Under the pieces are notes generated by a model that ran no database searches, was not told where the DNA came from, and saw only the letters and a program-made list of their open reading frames with translations. Below, one piece after another: positions 10,533 to 20,778 of a stretch of DNA of 64,000 nt. The stretch is taken from NCBI RefSeq assembly GCF_002910825.1, contig NZ_NEUB01001030.1, positions 1 through 64,000 of the forward strand. Direction: 5' to 3'. Numbering within the stretch: the first letter of the stretch is position 1; every line of letters begins with the position of its first letter. Made by a program: the position numbers and the translations under genes. Origin of the DNA: Streptomyces sp. SM1 (GTDB taxonomy: Bacteria; Actinomycetota; Actinomycetes; Streptomycetales; Streptomycetaceae).

Positions 10533-11474
10533 CTACTGCTCTTGCTGGTTCAGGCCGTCGGCAGCGGCGGAGGGGGTGACGGTCACCGTCACGGTCGGCG
10601 TGGGCGTCGGCTTGGGCTTCTCGGGCAGCACCGTGTCGCGCGGGTCCTTCTCGGGCGCCTGGACGACGACGCCGACGACGTCGAGCTTGCTGAAGCTGAC
10701 GAACGGCGTGACGTAGAGGGTGCGGGTGAGGTCGCCGCCGGAGGGGTCGACGCGGGAGACGACGCCGACCGGGACGCCGGGCACGAACGGCTTGTCGGCC
10801 TGTGAGCCGAACGTGACGAGGCGGTCGCCCTTCTTGATCTCGGCCTTGCCGTTGAGCAGTTCGACCCGCAGCGGGCGGTCGCCCTGGCCGGAGGCGAAGC
10901 CCAGTTCGTCGGAGCTCTCCATCCGGGTGCCGACGGTGAAGTCGGGGTCGCTGGCGAGCAGCACGGTGGCGGTGTTCGAGCCGACGGTGGTGACGCGGCC
11001 GACGAGCCCGTCGCCGTTGAGCACGGTCATGTCGCGCTCGATGCCGTCGTCCGCCCCCGCGTCGATGGTGACGGTCCAGGAGAAGCCCTGGGCCGCTCCT
11101 ATGGCGATCACCTGGGCACCCTTGATGCCGTACTGGCCCTTGCCGGAGACCTTCAGCAGCTTGTCGAGCTGGGCGAGGCGGCTGCGGGCGCGGTCGTCGC
11201 TGCCGAGTTCGGCCTTGAGCGCGGCGTTCTGCTGCTCCAGTTCGGCGAGCCGGTCGTGCCGGTCGCCGGATTCACGCACGGCGGTGACCGCGTTGCCGAT
11301 CGGGTCGACCGCGCTGGAGACGCCGTTCTCGATCGGGCCGAAGACGGTCGCCGCGGCGTGCCGGGCACCGTCGACCGGTGAGTCCTCCCCGCCGCGGATG
11401 TCCACCGTGATCAGTGCGAACGCGGTGGCGATCAGCAGCACCAGGAGCAGCCGGCTCTCTCGTGTGTCCCTCAC
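10533..11474 (-). CDS. mreC: MreC, rod-shape determining protein
   Basis: A 313-residue protein. It has an N-terminal signal anchor (about residues 7-25), a coiled-coil stretch rich in Leu/Glu/Arg (about 68-105), and the two beta-domain MreC core with conserved GLVGRV and GDRLVTFG motifs. The C-terminal 45 residues are a Pro/Thr/Val tail. MreC sits outside the membrane and links the wall synthases to MreB/MreD. It is separated from mreB by 269 bp containing a hairpin, so it may have its own promoter as well as read-through from mreB. Confidence 0.92.
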   Translation of the reverse strand: MRDTRESRLLLVLLIATAFALITVDIRGGEDSPVDGARHAAATVFGPIENGVSSAVDPIGNAVTAVRESGDRHDRLAELEQQNAALKAELGSDDRARSRLAQLDKLLKVSGKGQYGIKGAQVIAIGAAQGFSWTVTIDAGADDGIERDMTVLNGDGLVGRVTTVGSNTATVLLASDPDFTVGTRMESSDELGFASGQGDRPLRVELLNGKAEIKKGDRLVTFGSQADKPFVPGVPVGVVSRVDPSGGDLTRTLYVTPFVSFSKLDVVGVVVQAPEKDPRDTVLPEKPKPTPTPTVTVTVTPSAAADGLNQQEQ

Positions 11475-11691
11475 GTGCGGCGGCCGTGCCTTCCTCGTCG
11501 AGAACGGGTGTGCGATGTCGTGTTGTTCGGATTGTCCGGTTGTCCGGCGGTCAGGCGGTCAGGCGGCCCGTCGGCCGGCGGTCCGCTGCCGGGTCGCCAG
11601 GGGGCCGGTGGTCCGGTGCCTGACGGTCAGCTGTCTGACGGTCCGTGGGTGGCTTCGAGGCTTATGGGGGAGCCTATGTCTCTATACCAGC

Positions 11692-11732
11692 GATCCGCCG
11701 TACGAGAGGAGAACATCCCGTACGGCGGAATC
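11692..11732 (-). terminator. hairpin downstream of mreB
   Basis: Inverted repeat with arms ATCCGCCGTACG (11693-11704) and the matching CGTACGGCGGA (11719-11729), around a 14-base loop, 12 bases beyond the mreB stop. It could terminate or attenuate mreB transcription before mreCD-pbp2-rodA. The adjacent 11540-11640 region also carries short CGGTCAGG-type direct repeats. Confidence 0.6.
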
Positions 11733-11743
11733 GAGGCGTCGCG

Positions 11744-12775
11744 TCATCTGCGGGGCTGGGCGTCCAGCACCTGCTGGAGCGCCTCGAACTCCTCGACGCA
11801 CTTGCCGGATCCGAGCGCCACGCTGTCCAGCGGGTCCTCGGCGATGTGGATCGGCATGCCCGTCTCCCGGCGCAGCCGCTCGTCGAGGCCGCGCAGCAGC
11901 GCTCCCCCGCCGGTCAGCACGATGCCCCGGTCCATGATGTCGCCGGACAGCTCCGGCGGGCACTTGTCGAGGGTCGTCTTGACCGCGTCCACGATGGCGT
12001 TGACGGGCTCCTCGATCGCCTTGCGCACTTCGGCCGCGGAGATGACGACGGTCTTGGGCAGCCCGGAGACCAGGTCCCGGCCGCGGATTTCGGTGTGCTC
12101 GTCGGTGTCGAGGTCGTACGCCGAGCCGATCGTGATCTTGATCTGTTCGGCCGAGCGCTCACCCAGCAGGAGGGAGTACTCCTTCTTGATGTGCTGGATG
12201 ATGGCGTTGTCCAGTTCGTCGCCCGCGACGCGGATGGACTGGGCGGTGACGATGCCGCCGAGGGAGATGACCGCGACCTCCGTGGTGCCGCCGCCGATGT
12301 CCACCACCATGTTGCCGGTGGCCTCGTGGACCGGCAGTCCGGAACCGATGGCGGCGGCCATGGGCTCCTCGATGATGTGCACCTGGCGGGCGCCGGCCTG
12401 GGACGACGCCTCGATGACGGCGCGGCGCTCGACGCCGGTGATGCCCGAGGGCACACAGACGACGACCCGCGGACGAGCCAGGTACCTCCGCTTGTGGATC
12501 TTCAGGATGAAGTAGCGGAGCATCCGCTCGGTGATCTCGAAGTCGGCGATGACGCCGTCCTTCAGCGGGCGGACGGCAACGATGTTGCCGGGTGTGCGCC
12601 CGATCATCTTCTTCGCTTCGGCACCGACCGCGAGGATGCCACCGGTGTTGGTGTTGATCGCGACGACGGACGGCTCGTTGAGTACGATCCCGCGACCCCT
12701 GACGTACACCAGCGTGTTGGCGGTCCCGAGGTCGACAGCCATGTCACGGCCGATGAACGACATTGAGTTCCCCAT
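11744..12775 (-). CDS. mreB: MreB actin-like protein
   Basis: A 343-residue actin-fold ATPase. The phosphate-1 motif DLGTANT lies near residues 15-21, phosphate-2 ([10 protein letters not shown]) near 160, and the adenosine motif ([10 protein letters not shown]) near 290. It polymerises on the membrane and in Streptomyces is needed for spore-wall integrity. The ATG at 12773-12775 gives the usual [11 protein letters not shown] start; an ATG four codons later (12761-12763) has the better ribosome binding site (GGGGAA) and is a real alternative. A longer upstream reading lacks conserved sequence. Confidence 0.95.
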   Translation of the reverse strand: MGNSMSFIGRDMAVDLGTANTLVYVRGRGIVLNEPSVVAINTNTGGILAVGAEAKKMIGRTPGNIVAVRPLKDGVIADFEITERMLRYFILKIHKRRYLARPRVVVCVPSGITGVERRAVIEASSQAGARQVHIIEEPMAAAIGSGLPVHEATGNMVVDIGGGTTEVAVISLGGIVTAQSIRVAGDELDNAIIQHIKKEYSLLLGERSAEQIKITIGSAYDLDTDEHTEIRGRDLVSGLPKTVVISAAEVRKAIEEPVNAIVDAVKTTLDKCPPELSGDIMDRGIVLTGGGALLRGLDERLRRETGMPIHIAEDPLDSVALGSGKCVEEFEALQQVLDAQPRR

Positions 12776-12987
12776 CAGGATTCGACTGGCCTTCCCACGA
12801 GCTTGAGGGCTTCTCAGGTTGGCGAGGTGGGTGCGGTGACGTGAAGGCTCCATGGTAGACGCGCCTTCGCGCACACTGTGCGAGGGTCTTCGCCATTGTC
12901 ATCAGATGGCGACGCGCCCTGCTTGTGGAGACGGGCCATCGGGGGCATCCGTTCCCCCGAACGCCGCGCATATGCCAGAAACGGCCC

Positions 12988-13002
12988 GGGGGCAAAGCCC
13001 CC
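12988..13002 (-). terminator. short GC hairpin
   Basis: GGGGGC and GCCCCC arms around an AAA loop, in the 388-bp gap between ndk and mreB. It may stop residual transcription from ndk or shape the mreB leader. No gene is seen in this gap; the mreB promoter must lie in it. Confidence 0.4.
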
Positions 13003-13125
13003 AGACCATCCGACAGGCGGCAAACGTGGCGCACACGGCCGCGACGTGATCGTTATGCGCGGGATTTCCGCACGTCCGGCCGTACGGCGTCACCCGCGAC
13101 CCGCTGTACGACGTCACGCACGGGG

Positions 13126-13160
13126 GGTCGCGACGGCGCCGCGCGCGGCGCGTCGCGACG
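13126..13160 (-). terminator. terminator downstream of ndk
   Basis: A long GC-rich imperfect inverted repeat (GTCGCGACGGCGCC at 13127-13140 pairing with 13146-13159) directly after the ndk stop codon. Confidence 0.65.
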
Positions 13161-13163
13161 GCG

Positions 13164-13577
13164 TCACGCGCGCCCGGGGAAGAAGATCTTCACCTCGCGC
13201 TCGGAGGACTCCTCCGAGTCGGACGCGTGGATCAGGTTCTCGCGGACGATCACACCGAAGTCGCCCCGGATGGAGCCCGCCTCGGCGGCGATCGGGTCCG
13301 TGGGACCCGCCAGCCGGCGCACGCCCTCGATGACCCGCTCACCCTCGACGATCATCGCGACGACCGGGCCGGAGGCCATGAACTCCACCAGCGGCTCGTA
13401 GAAGGGCTTGCCCTTGTGCTCGCCGTAGTGCTGCTCCAGCGTGTCCTGGTCCAGGGTGCGCAGCTCCAGCGCGCTGATCTGCCAGCCGGCCTTGCGCTCG
13501 ATACGGCTGATGATCTCGCCGGTCAGGCCACGACGGACGGCGTCAGGCTTGAGCAGGACGAGGGTGCGCTGGGTCAC
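13164..13577 (-). CDS. ndk: nucleoside diphosphate kinase
   Basis: A 137-residue protein matching the usual NDK length. It starts with the typical TQRTLVLLKPDAV and contains KP-D-x-V and the ASDS segment. It transfers the gamma phosphate between NTPs and NDPs through a phospho-His. In the region where the active-site NxxHGSD motif normally stands the sequence reads ENLIHASDS: the catalytic His is retained and the following Gly is Ala, a common actinobacterial variant. The GTG at 13575-13577 is chosen because AAGGAG stands 8 bases upstream; upstream reading frame lacks conservation. Confidence 0.95.
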   Translation of the reverse strand: MTQRTLVLLKPDAVRRGLTGEIISRIERKAGWQISALELRTLDQDTLEQHYGEHKGKPFYEPLVEFMASGPVVAMIVEGERVIEGVRRLAGPTDPIAAEAGSIRGDFGVIVRENLIHASDSEESSEREVKIFFPGRA

Positions 13578-13642
13578 GACGGAGCTCCTTGTGCGTGAAG
13601 TGGTGCGGAAACACGAGGTTACCGGGCGTGTCGGGGCATCTG

Positions 13643-13993
13643 TCACGCAGCGTCAGGCTGCTCCGCCGCAGCGGCGAAACGGGCCTTCGCTTCGTCCACC
13701 TTTCGGCCGAAGTGCACCGACGCCCACCACAGCAGCGCGAAGACCGCGCCCATGAAGAACATCATCGGGACGAACACGCCCGAGGCGATGAGCGCGATCT
13801 GCAGCGCCCAGCCGAGGGCCACCCCGCCGGGCCGGGTGATCACCCCGCACAGGGTCACACAGAGGAACATCGCGATGCCGCACACCGTCCACACCGTGCC
13901 GGTGGACATGTCCTGGTCCTTCATGGCGACCAGCCCGGCGAAACCGATGATGAAGAACTCGCCGATCAGCGTCGAAGCGCAGAGCGTACGCAC
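13643..13993 (-). CDS. DUF4233 membrane protein
   Basis: A 116-residue protein with four hydrophobic segments, matching DUF4233, which is regularly found between folC and ndk in actinobacteria. The GTG at 13991-13993 lies 5 bases after the folC stop, with GGAGGGG upstream inside the folC 3' end, so the two are co-transcribed and probably coupled. Function unknown. Confidence 0.85.
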   Translation of the reverse strand: MRTLCASTLIGEFFIIGFAGLVAMKDQDMSTGTVWTVCGIAMFLCVTLCGVITRPGGVALGWALQIALIASGVFVPMMFFMGAVFALLWWASVHFGRKVDEAKARFAAAAEQPDAA

Positions 13994-13998
13994 AGGTC

Positions 13999-15519
13999 TC
14001 AGCCCCTCCTCAGGAGCAGTCGGGCCTCGCCGACGGTGATGACGGAGCCGGTGACGAGCACACCGCCGCCCGCGAACTCGCCCTCCTCCTCGGCCAGCGT
14101 GATCGCGGCCTCCAGCGCGTCGGGCAGCCGCGGTTCGACCTGGACCCGGTCCTCGCCGAACACCTCGACCGCCACCGCGGCCAGCTCGTCGGCGTCCATC
14201 GCGCGGTGGCTGGAGTTCTGGGTGACGACGACCTCGGCGAAGACCGGCTCGAACGCCTCCAGCAGCCCGCGCACGTTCTTGTCGCCGCTCGCGCCGACCA
14301 CGCCGATGAGCCGGGTGAACTCGAACGCCTCCCCGATCGCCCCGGCCGCCGCCCGCGCGCCCGCCGGATTGTGCGCGGCGTCCAGGACGACGGTCGGCGA
14401 ACGCCGTACGACCTCCAGCCGGCCCGGGGAGGCGACGGCGGCGAACGCCTTGCGCACGGTGTCGATGTCGAGCGGACGGGCGTGCTCGGAGCCGATGCCG
14501 AAGAACGCCTCCACGGCGGCGAGCGCCACGGCCGCGTTGTGCGCCTGGTGCGCGCCGTGCAGCGGGAGGTACACCTCGGGGTACTCGCCGCCCAGCCCGC
14601 GCAGCGTCACAACCTGGCCGCCGACGGCGATCTGCCGGGCGACGACCCCGAACTCCAGACCTTCCCGGGCCACCGTGGCGTCCACCTCGACGGCCTTCTT
14701 CAGCAGCACCTGAGCGGCGTCGACCAGCTGCTGGGCCATGATCACCGTCGCGTCCCGCTTGATGACGCCGGCCTTCTCGGTGGCGATCTCCGCGGGCGTG
14801 TCGCCCAGCCGGTCGGTGTGGTCGAGGTCTATGGGCGTCACCACGGCGACGCTCCCGTCGATCACGTTCGTCGCATCCCAGCTGCCGCCCATGCCGACCT
14901 CGACGACCGCCACGTCCACGGGCGCGTCGGCGAAGGCGGCGTACGCCATGCCGGTGAGCACCTCGAAGAAGGACAGCCGGTACTCCTGACGGGAGTCGAC
15001 CATCTCGACGTACGGCTTGATGTCCTGGTACGTCTCGATGAACCGCTCGGCGGAGACCGGCGCCCCGTCGAGACTGATCCGCTCGGTGACCGACTGGACG
15101 TGCGGCGAGGTGTAGCGGCCGGTGCGCAGCTCGAAGGCACCGAGCAGGGCCTCGATCATGCGGGCGGTGGAGGTCTTGCCGTTGGTGCCGGTGATGTGGA
15201 TCGAGGGGTACGCGCGCTGCGGCTCCCCCAGGACGTCCATCAGCGCGGAGATGCGGCTGACCGAGGGCTCGAGCTTGGTCTCGCCCCAGCGGGTGGCGAG
15301 TTCCGCCTCCACCTCGCGCAGCGCCTTGTCGACCTCGGGGTCGACCGGGCGCGCGGGTACCTCCGCCTGGGGCCCGCCGCCCTGGGTGCGCAGGGTACGG
15401 CTGCCGGCCTCGATCACCGCGAGGTCGGGGTCGCGGCGGGTCTCCTCCTCGACGAGTTCCGCGAACTCGTCAAAGGTGTCGTCCGGGTCGGGACCTGCTG
15501 ATTCTGGGCGCTCGCTCAC
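13999..15519 (-). CDS. folC: folylpolyglutamate synthase / dihydrofolate synthase
   Basis: A 506-residue Mur-ligase-family enzyme that adds glutamate to folates (or to dihydropteroate). The ATP-binding P-loop GTNGKTS is at residues 111-117. A conserved D-H-T-D motif (about 253-256) and the GRLEVVRRSPTVVLDAAHNP region mark the central and C-terminal ligase domains. An N-terminal extension of about 80 acidic residues precedes the enzyme core and is typical of streptomycetes. The GTG start at 15517-15519 opens this extension. Downstream DUF4233 and ndk follow on the same strand. Confidence 0.92.
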   Translation of the reverse strand: MSERPESAGPDPDDTFDEFAELVEEETRRDPDLAVIEAGSRTLRTQGGGPQAEVPARPVDPEVDKALREVEAELATRWGETKLEPSVSRISALMDVLGEPQRAYPSIHITGTNGKTSTARMIEALLGAFELRTGRYTSPHVQSVTERISLDGAPVSAERFIETYQDIKPYVEMVDSRQEYRLSFFEVLTGMAYAAFADAPVDVAVVEVGMGGSWDATNVIDGSVAVVTPIDLDHTDRLGDTPAEIATEKAGVIKRDATVIMAQQLVDAAQVLLKKAVEVDATVAREGLEFGVVARQIAVGGQVVTLRGLGGEYPEVYLPLHGAHQAHNAAVALAAVEAFFGIGSEHARPLDIDTVRKAFAAVASPGRLEVVRRSPTVVLDAAHNPAGARAAAGAIGEAFEFTRLIGVVGASGDKNVRGLLEAFEPVFAEVVVTQNSSHRAMDADELAAVAVEVFGEDRVQVEPRLPDALEAAITLAEEEGEFAGGGVLVTGSVITVGEARLLLRRG

Positions 15520-15571
15520 GGTCCCAGTCTACGGACCGCCCTGCCCGTGCCCGGCAGACCCCGGCCCGGCG

Positions 15572-16642
15572 TCAGCCGAGCCATCTGCGCAGTCCCAGAC
15601 TGCCCCACAGAACGCTCACGGCGAAGGCCGCCGCGACCGCGGCCGACGCCGTCACGGCGAGCGCCACGGGCGCCCAGAAGCCGCGCGGCAGCCACTCGGC
15701 CACGGGCCTGACCAGCAGCAGCACCCACAGCAGATGCACCAGGTACGTCCCGAACGACGCGTCCGACAGCCGCCCCAGCAGCGCCCGCGCCCGCTCCGGC
15801 ACCCGCACTCCGCGCCCCGCGCCCCGCGCCGAGGACGGCGAAGGTCAGCGCGGCCACCGTCACACTCCCGTACGCGGCGGGGTGCCGCACGGTGAGCTGG
15901 TACAGGACGAGCGCCGCGAGCGCGACCACGGCGCCCGCGAGCCAGAGCGGACGCGGGCCGTACCGCCAAGCGGCGAGCAGCGCGCCGCCCGCCACCGCGT
16001 ACCCCAGCGAGGACAGCGACACGCTCCACTCCCACTCGGGCAGCGGCAGCCCGGTGAGCGTCCGCGCGTCCCCGGCGAACGCCGGTGCGACGGCGAACGC
16101 GACGAGCAGCAGCAGCGCGCGGCGGGGCGTGTCGCGCCGCCTGACGACGAGCACCGTGACGCCGAGGAGCAGGAGGAGCGGCACGTAGGTGTAGAGGTAC
16201 CAGAGGTGGTAGGCGGCCCGCACAGAGCCGAAGAGCGCGTGCACAGCACCTCCTCGGCGCCGTCGTCCAGGGGCGGCCCGGCCACGAACTGCCAGAGGAG
16301 GTAGAGCGCCGTCCACACCGCCATCGGGCGCAGGATCCGGCCGAGCCGGGTGAGGAGCTGGGCCTCGCCGCGCACCGGCGAGCCGGCCAGGGCGGCCCAG
16401 CCGGCCATCGCGAAGAACGCGGGCACGGCGGACCGGCCGGCCGAGTCGCCGACCACACCGGTGGTGCGGTGTCCCCCGTGGATGAACTCGGCGGAGGCGT
16501 GCACCAGCACGACGACGGCGGCGGCGGCGGCGGTGCAGACGACCCGCAGGAGGTCGATGTCGTGGCGCCGCTCCCGCTCGGACTCGCGCCGCGCGGTCGG
16601 TCCGGCGGGCGGCGCGGCGGGGGTGGGCACGGTGCGGGACAT
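15572..16642 (-). pseudogene. acyltransferase-3 family membrane protein, two frameshifts
   Basis: An acyltransferase family 3 (OafA/YrhL-like) integral membrane protein of about 355 residues that can only be read by changing frame twice. The ATG at 16640-16642 (AGGAG upstream) begins a frame holding the signature DIDLLRVVCTAAAAAVVVLVHAS segment in parts. Near 16240-16250 the reading must move frame to continue into HLWYLYTYVPLLLLL and about six further membrane segments. In the G/C run at about 15812-15832 it must move back to the original frame to finish with a TYLVHLLWVLLLVRP helix at 15572. Without the shifts the first frame stops at 15860. The two shifts cancel, so either a paired indel inactivated the gene or the sequence has two base-calling errors. 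The gene lies between valS and folC on the same strand. Confidence 0.7.
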
Positions 16643-16921
16643 CGGAGGGCTCGCTCCTGGGGCGTCGGCCTGGGAAGGGGTCGAAGCCACAGAATCCCGC
16701 CGACGGGTTACGCGACGGCCACCACGACATGAACGGCCCCCGGCCGAAGAGGCCGGAGACCATGGACACACCGGCGCCGGTAAGGCCCGGGGCCGGTGGC
16801 GCTCCGGCACCGGCGACGATCGAGACCGCCGCCGCCCTCGGCCCCCGGGCCGTCCTCGGGGCCCGGCGCCCGGCAGGGCCCGGCGCCGGGGACGATCTCG
16901 GTCGACGCCGACCAGGACCCG

Positions 16922-16976
16922 GGACGGTCCGGGGCCCAGGACGGTCCGGGCCCCGGGGACGGTCCGGGCCGTATCC
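16922..16976. repeat. short GGACGGTCCGGG tandem repeats
   Basis: Three copies of a GGACGGTCCGGG-type unit starting at 16922, 16939 and 16957 (17-18 bp period), just downstream of the valS stop. They sit in the 351-bp gap 16643-16993 between valS and the acyltransferase, which otherwise holds only GC-rich inverted repeats and no gene. They may act as terminator DNA. Confidence 0.6.
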
Positions 16977-16993
16977 CTGGTTCCCGCCTCGGG

Positions 16994-19618
16994 TCAGGCG
17001 GTGGGGAGGCGGTCCAGTTGGGTGCGGATGCGGGCGATGTCCTCGTCCGCCTTGGCCAGGCGGGTGCGGATCTTGTCGACCACGTGGTCCGGGGCCTTCG
17101 ACAGGAACGCCTCGTTGCCGAGCTTCGCCGTCGCCTGGGACTTCTCCTTCTCGGCGGCGGCGAGGTCCTTGGCCAGACGCTTCCGCTCCGCGGCCACGTC
17201 GATCACGCCGGACAGGTCCAGCGCGACCTCGGCACCCGAGACCGGCAGGGTCGCCGTCGCGGTGAAGGAGTCCCCCTCCGGCTGGAGACGCAGCAACTGC
17301 CGGATGGCCGGCTCGTGCGGAGCGAGCGCCGTGCCGCCGAGGGCGAGCCGGGCCGGGACCCGCTGGCCGGGCTGGAGCCCCTGGTCGGCACGGAAGCGGC
17401 GGACCTCGGTGATCACCGACTGGAGCGTCTCGATCTCCCGCTCGGCGTCGCCGTCCCGGAAGCCGCTGTCCTTCGGCCACTCGGCGATGACGACCGACTC
17501 GCCGCCGGTCAGCGTGGTCCAGAGGGTCTCCGTGACGAACGGGACCACCGGGTGCAGCAGCCGCAGCGTGACGTCGAGGACCTCGCCGAGGACCCGCTTG
17601 CTGACCTCCGCCGGCTCGCCGCCCGCCTGGAACGTCGTCTTGGACAGCTCGACGTACCAGTCGAAGACCTCGTCCCACGCGAAGTGGAACAGCGTGTCCG
17701 ACAGCTTCGCGAACTGGAAGTCCTCGTAGTACGCGTCGACTTCGGCGACCACCGAGTTCAGCCGGGACAGGATCCAGCGGTCGGTCGGCGACATCCGCGA
17801 CGCGTCCGGCAGCGGGCCGTCCACCGTCGCGCCGTTCATCAGCGCGAAACGCGTGGCGTTCCAGATCTTGTTGGCGAAGTTGCGCGAGCCCTGGACCCAG
17901 TCCTCGCCGATCGGCACGTCGACGCCCGGGTTGGCGCCGCGCGCGAGGGTGAAGCGCAGGGCGTCGGAGCCGTACTTGTCCATCCAGTCCAGCGGGTTGA
18001 CCGCGTTGCCGAAGGACTTCGACATCTTCTTGCCGAACTGGTCGCGGACCATGCCGTGCAGGGCGATGGTGTGGAACGGCGGGGTGCCGTCCATCGCGTA
18101 CAGGCCGAACATCATCATCCGGGCGACCCAGAAGAAGAGGATGTCGTAGCCGGTGACCAGGACGGAGTTCGGGTAGAACTTCGCGAGGGATTCGGTCTGT
18201 TCGGGCCAGCCGAGCGTGGAGAACGGCCACAGGCCGGAGGAGAACCAGGTGTCGAGGACGTCGGTGTCCTGGTGCCAGCCCTCGCCGGCCGGCGCCTCGT
18301 CGTCCGGTCCGACGCAGACGATCTCGCCGTTCGGCCCGTACCAGACGGGGATACGGTGACCCCACCACAACTGCCGCGAGATGCACCAGTCGTGGAGGTT
18401 GTCGACCCAGTCGAAGTACCGCTTCTCCATCTCCTGCGGGTGGATCGTGACGCGGCCGTCGCGCACGGCGTCACCGGCGGCCTTCGCCAGCGGGCCGACC
18501 TTGACCCACCACTGCATGGACAGCCGCGGCTCGACGGTGGTCCTGCAGCGCGAGCAGTGGCCGACGGAGTGGACGTAGGGCCGCTTCTCGGCGACGATCC
18601 GGCCCTCGGCGCGCAGCGCGGCGACGATGGCGGAACGGGCCTCGAGCCGGTCCAGGCCCTGGAAGGGGCCGTGGGCGGTGATGACGGCGTGCTCGTCCAT
18701 GACGGTGATGGCGGGCAGGTCGTGCCGCCGGCCGATCTCGAAGTCGTTCGGGTCGTGCGCCGGCGTCACCTTGACGGCGCCCGTGCCGAACTCGGGGTCG
18801 ACGTGCTCGTCCGCGACGACCGGGATGGAACGGCCGGTCAGCGGCAGCTTGATGAGCGTGCCGACCAGGTGCTTGTAGCGCTCGTCGTCCGGGTGGACGG
18901 CGACGGCGGTGTCGCCGAGCATCGTCTCCGCGCGGGTGGTGGCGACGACGATCGTCTCGTCCCCGTCGCCGTACTTCATGGAGACGAGCTCGCCGTCGTC
19001 GTCCTGGTACGAGACCTCGATGTCGGAGATCGCGGTCAGACAGCGCGGGCACCAGTTGATGATGCGCTCGGCGCGGTAGATCAGCTCGTCGTCGTAGAGC
19101 CGCTTGAAGATGGTCTGAACGGCCTGGGACAGGCCCTCGTCCATCGTGAAGCGCTCACGCGTCCAGGCGACACCGTCGCCGAGGCGGCGCATCTGGCCGG
19201 AGATCTGGCCGCCGGACTCGCCCTTCCACTGCCAGACCCGCTCGACGAACGCCTCGCGACCGAGGTCGTGACGGGACTTGCCCTCCTTGGCGAGCTCCCG
19301 CTCGACGACGTTCTGCGTGGCGATGCCGGCGTGGTCCATGCCCGGCTGCCACAGCGTCTCGAAGCCCTGCATGCGCTTGCGGCGGGTGAGGGCGTCGATG
19401 AGCGTGTGCTCGAAGGCGTGCCCGAGATGCAGGCTTCCCGTGACGTTCGGCGGCGGGATGACGACGGTGAAGGGCGGCTTGTCGCTCGCCGCGTCCGCCT
19501 CGAAGTAGCCGCGCTCTACCCAGCGCTCGTACAGCGGCCCCTCTACATCGGCCGGCGCGTACTGGGTCGGCAGTTCGGTCGTGGGCGCGGGTGGCTGCTG
19601 CTGAGCGTTCTCGGTCAC
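16994..19618 (-). CDS. valS: valyl-tRNA synthetase
   Basis: An 874-residue class I aminoacyl-tRNA synthetase. The HIGH motif is HLGH at 64-67 after PPPNVTGS, and the KMSKS motif is at 531-535. The editing domain lies between them, and a C-terminal anticodon-binding domain plus a coiled-coil arm rich in Lys/Glu/Ala ends the protein. It charges tRNA-Val. The GTG start at 19616-19618 opens a short Gln/Pro-rich extension before the conserved [11 protein letters not shown] start. The 137-bp upstream gap is too short and shows no structure for a T-box. Confidence 0.96.
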   Translation of the reverse strand: MTENAQQQPPAPTTELPTQYAPADVEGPLYERWVERGYFEADAASDKPPFTVVIPPPNVTGSLHLGHAFEHTLIDALTRRKRMQGFETLWQPGMDHAGIATQNVVERELAKEGKSRHDLGREAFVERVWQWKGESGGQISGQMRRLGDGVAWTRERFTMDEGLSQAVQTIFKRLYDDELIYRAERIINWCPRCLTAISDIEVSYQDDDGELVSMKYGDGDETIVVATTRAETMLGDTAVAVHPDDERYKHLVGTLIKLPLTGRSIPVVADEHVDPEFGTGAVKVTPAHDPNDFEIGRRHDLPAITVMDEHAVITAHGPFQGLDRLEARSAIVAALRAEGRIVAEKRPYVHSVGHCSRCRTTVEPRLSMQWWVKVGPLAKAAGDAVRDGRVTIHPQEMEKRYFDWVDNLHDWCISRQLWWGHRIPVWYGPNGEIVCVGPDDEAPAGEGWHQDTDVLDTWFSSGLWPFSTLGWPEQTESLAKFYPNSVLVTGYDILFFWVARMMMFGLYAMDGTPPFHTIALHGMVRDQFGKKMSKSFGNAVNPLDWMDKYGSDALRFTLARGANPGVDVPIGEDWVQGSRNFANKIWNATRFALMNGATVDGPLPDASRMSPTDRWILSRLNSVVAEVDAYYEDFQFAKLSDTLFHFAWDEVFDWYVELSKTTFQAGGEPAEVSKRVLGEVLDVTLRLLHPVVPFVTETLWTTLTGGESVVIAEWPKDSGFRDGDAEREIETLQSVITEVRRFRADQGLQPGQRVPARLALGGTALAPHEPAIRQLLRLQPEGDSFTATATLPVSGAEVALDLSGVIDVAAERKRLAKDLAAAEKEKSQATAKLGNEAFLSKAPDHVVDKIRTRLAKADEDIARIRTQLDRLPTA

Positions 19619-19755
19619 GCGGCTCAGTTTAGAGGCGTCACGGGCCTGTCCCGAAACGCCTTTCCTTTGTAACGGTGCGACCCCCGCCTGCCTGAAGGCG
19701 TCGCTCCTGAGTCAGGATGTCAGCGACGCATAAGCATCTGGAGGGGAACCCAGAA

Positions 19756-20736
19756 ATGAGCTACAACCAGCCGGGCCCGTACGGCGGGCAGCCCCAGCAG
19801 CCCGGGCCGTACGGCCGGCCGGGACCTTACGGCCAGCAGCCGCAGGCTCCGCAGCCCGGCTACGGCTACCCCCAGCAGGCGCCTCCGCCCGGTCAGCCCG
19901 GCTACGGCTACCCGCCGCAGCCCGGCCAGCCCGGCGTCCCGCCGCAGCAGGCCCCGTACGGCCAGCAGCCTCCCTACGGGCAGGCCCCGTACGGCATGCA
20001 GCCCCAGCCCCCCGCCCCGGGCGGCGGCGGCAAGAAGGCCGGGATCATCGTCGGCGCGGTCGCGGTCGTCGCGGCGATCGGCGTGGGCGTGTACTTCGTG
20101 GTCGGCGGGGGCGGCGGCGCGGGCGGCCTGGAGGACGACGGCGCGCACAAGCTGTCGACGCCAAAGACAGTACTGAACGACTACACGCGCTTCGGCGACG
20201 GCACCGAGGAAAGCGGCTCCGACACCGCCAAGGACATGGCGAAGAGCGGAGTCGAGGACGGCAGCGCCGTCCTCGCGCAATGGTCGACCGCCGACTTCGG
20301 CGATTATGACCCGACGGACCCGAGCACGGCAGACGACTTCCCCGACCAGTCCGAGTTGCTGACCGCTAAGGGCATCACCATGGTCGGCGGTTATGGCAAG
20401 ATCGCCGACCCTGAGGCGACACTGGACAGGTTCTTCACCACCATCCAGGAGCGTGTCGAGAAGAACTCCTCGAGTTCTTCGAGCGGCATGCAGAACGCCA
20501 AGCTGATCGGTGAGCCCGAGAAGGTCGAGATCGACGGCACGGTCGCCAAGTGCCAGTCGACCAAGAGCACCAACTCGCTGACCAAGAAGGAATCGACCGA
20601 CTGGTTCTGCGCCTGGGCCGACTACAGCACGTTCGCCATGGTCTCTCCCGGTGACAACACCGGCACGGGCGTCGACAAGGAATCAGTGGTGGACCTCACC
20701 ATCAAGCTTCGCGAGCAGATCCGCGTCAAGGCTTGA
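19756..20736 (+). CDS. Pro/Gly/Tyr/Gln-rich single-pass membrane protein
   Basis: A 326-residue protein. Residues 1-105 are a low-complexity cytoplasmic tail of PGPYG/PGYGYPQQ repeats. Residues about 110-132 form one transmembrane helix ending in a glycine run. The rest (about 135-326) is an extracellular domain with two cysteines and a Ser-run. The architecture is common in actinobacterial surface proteins, but I recognise no named extracellular domain. The ATG at 19756 is preferred over an upstream one because GGAGGGGAAC lies 8 bases before it. A decayed partial copy follows immediately downstream. Confidence 0.8.
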   Translation: MSYNQPGPYGGQPQQPGPYGRPGPYGQQPQAPQPGYGYPQQAPPPGQPGYGYPPQPGQPGVPPQQAPYGQQPPYGQAPYGMQPQPPAPGGGGKKAGIIVGAVAVVAAIGVGVYFVVGGGGGAGGLEDDGAHKLSTPKTVLNDYTRFGDGTEESGSDTAKDMAKSGVEDGSAVLAQWSTADFGDYDPTDPSTADDFPDQSELLTAKGITMVGGYGKIADPEATLDRFFTTIQERVEKNSSSSSSGMQNAKLIGEPEKVEIDGTVAKCQSTKSTNSLTKKESTDWFCAWADYSTFAMVSPGDNTGTGVDKESVVDLTIKLREQIRVKA

Positions 20737-20778
20737 CCGGACCACACCAGTGGGGGGCAGTGGCCAGCCGTAGCCGGG

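Noticed and set aside
16796-19672. Very long plus-strand open frame opposite valS
   Set aside because: Shadow of valS caused by third-position GC; no conserved motif, and the opposite strand encodes a textbook valyl-tRNA synthetase.
19619-19755. T-box or other tRNA-sensing leader upstream of valS
   Set aside because: Only 137 bp is available before the divergent gene and no stem I, specifier loop or T-box sequence is seen.
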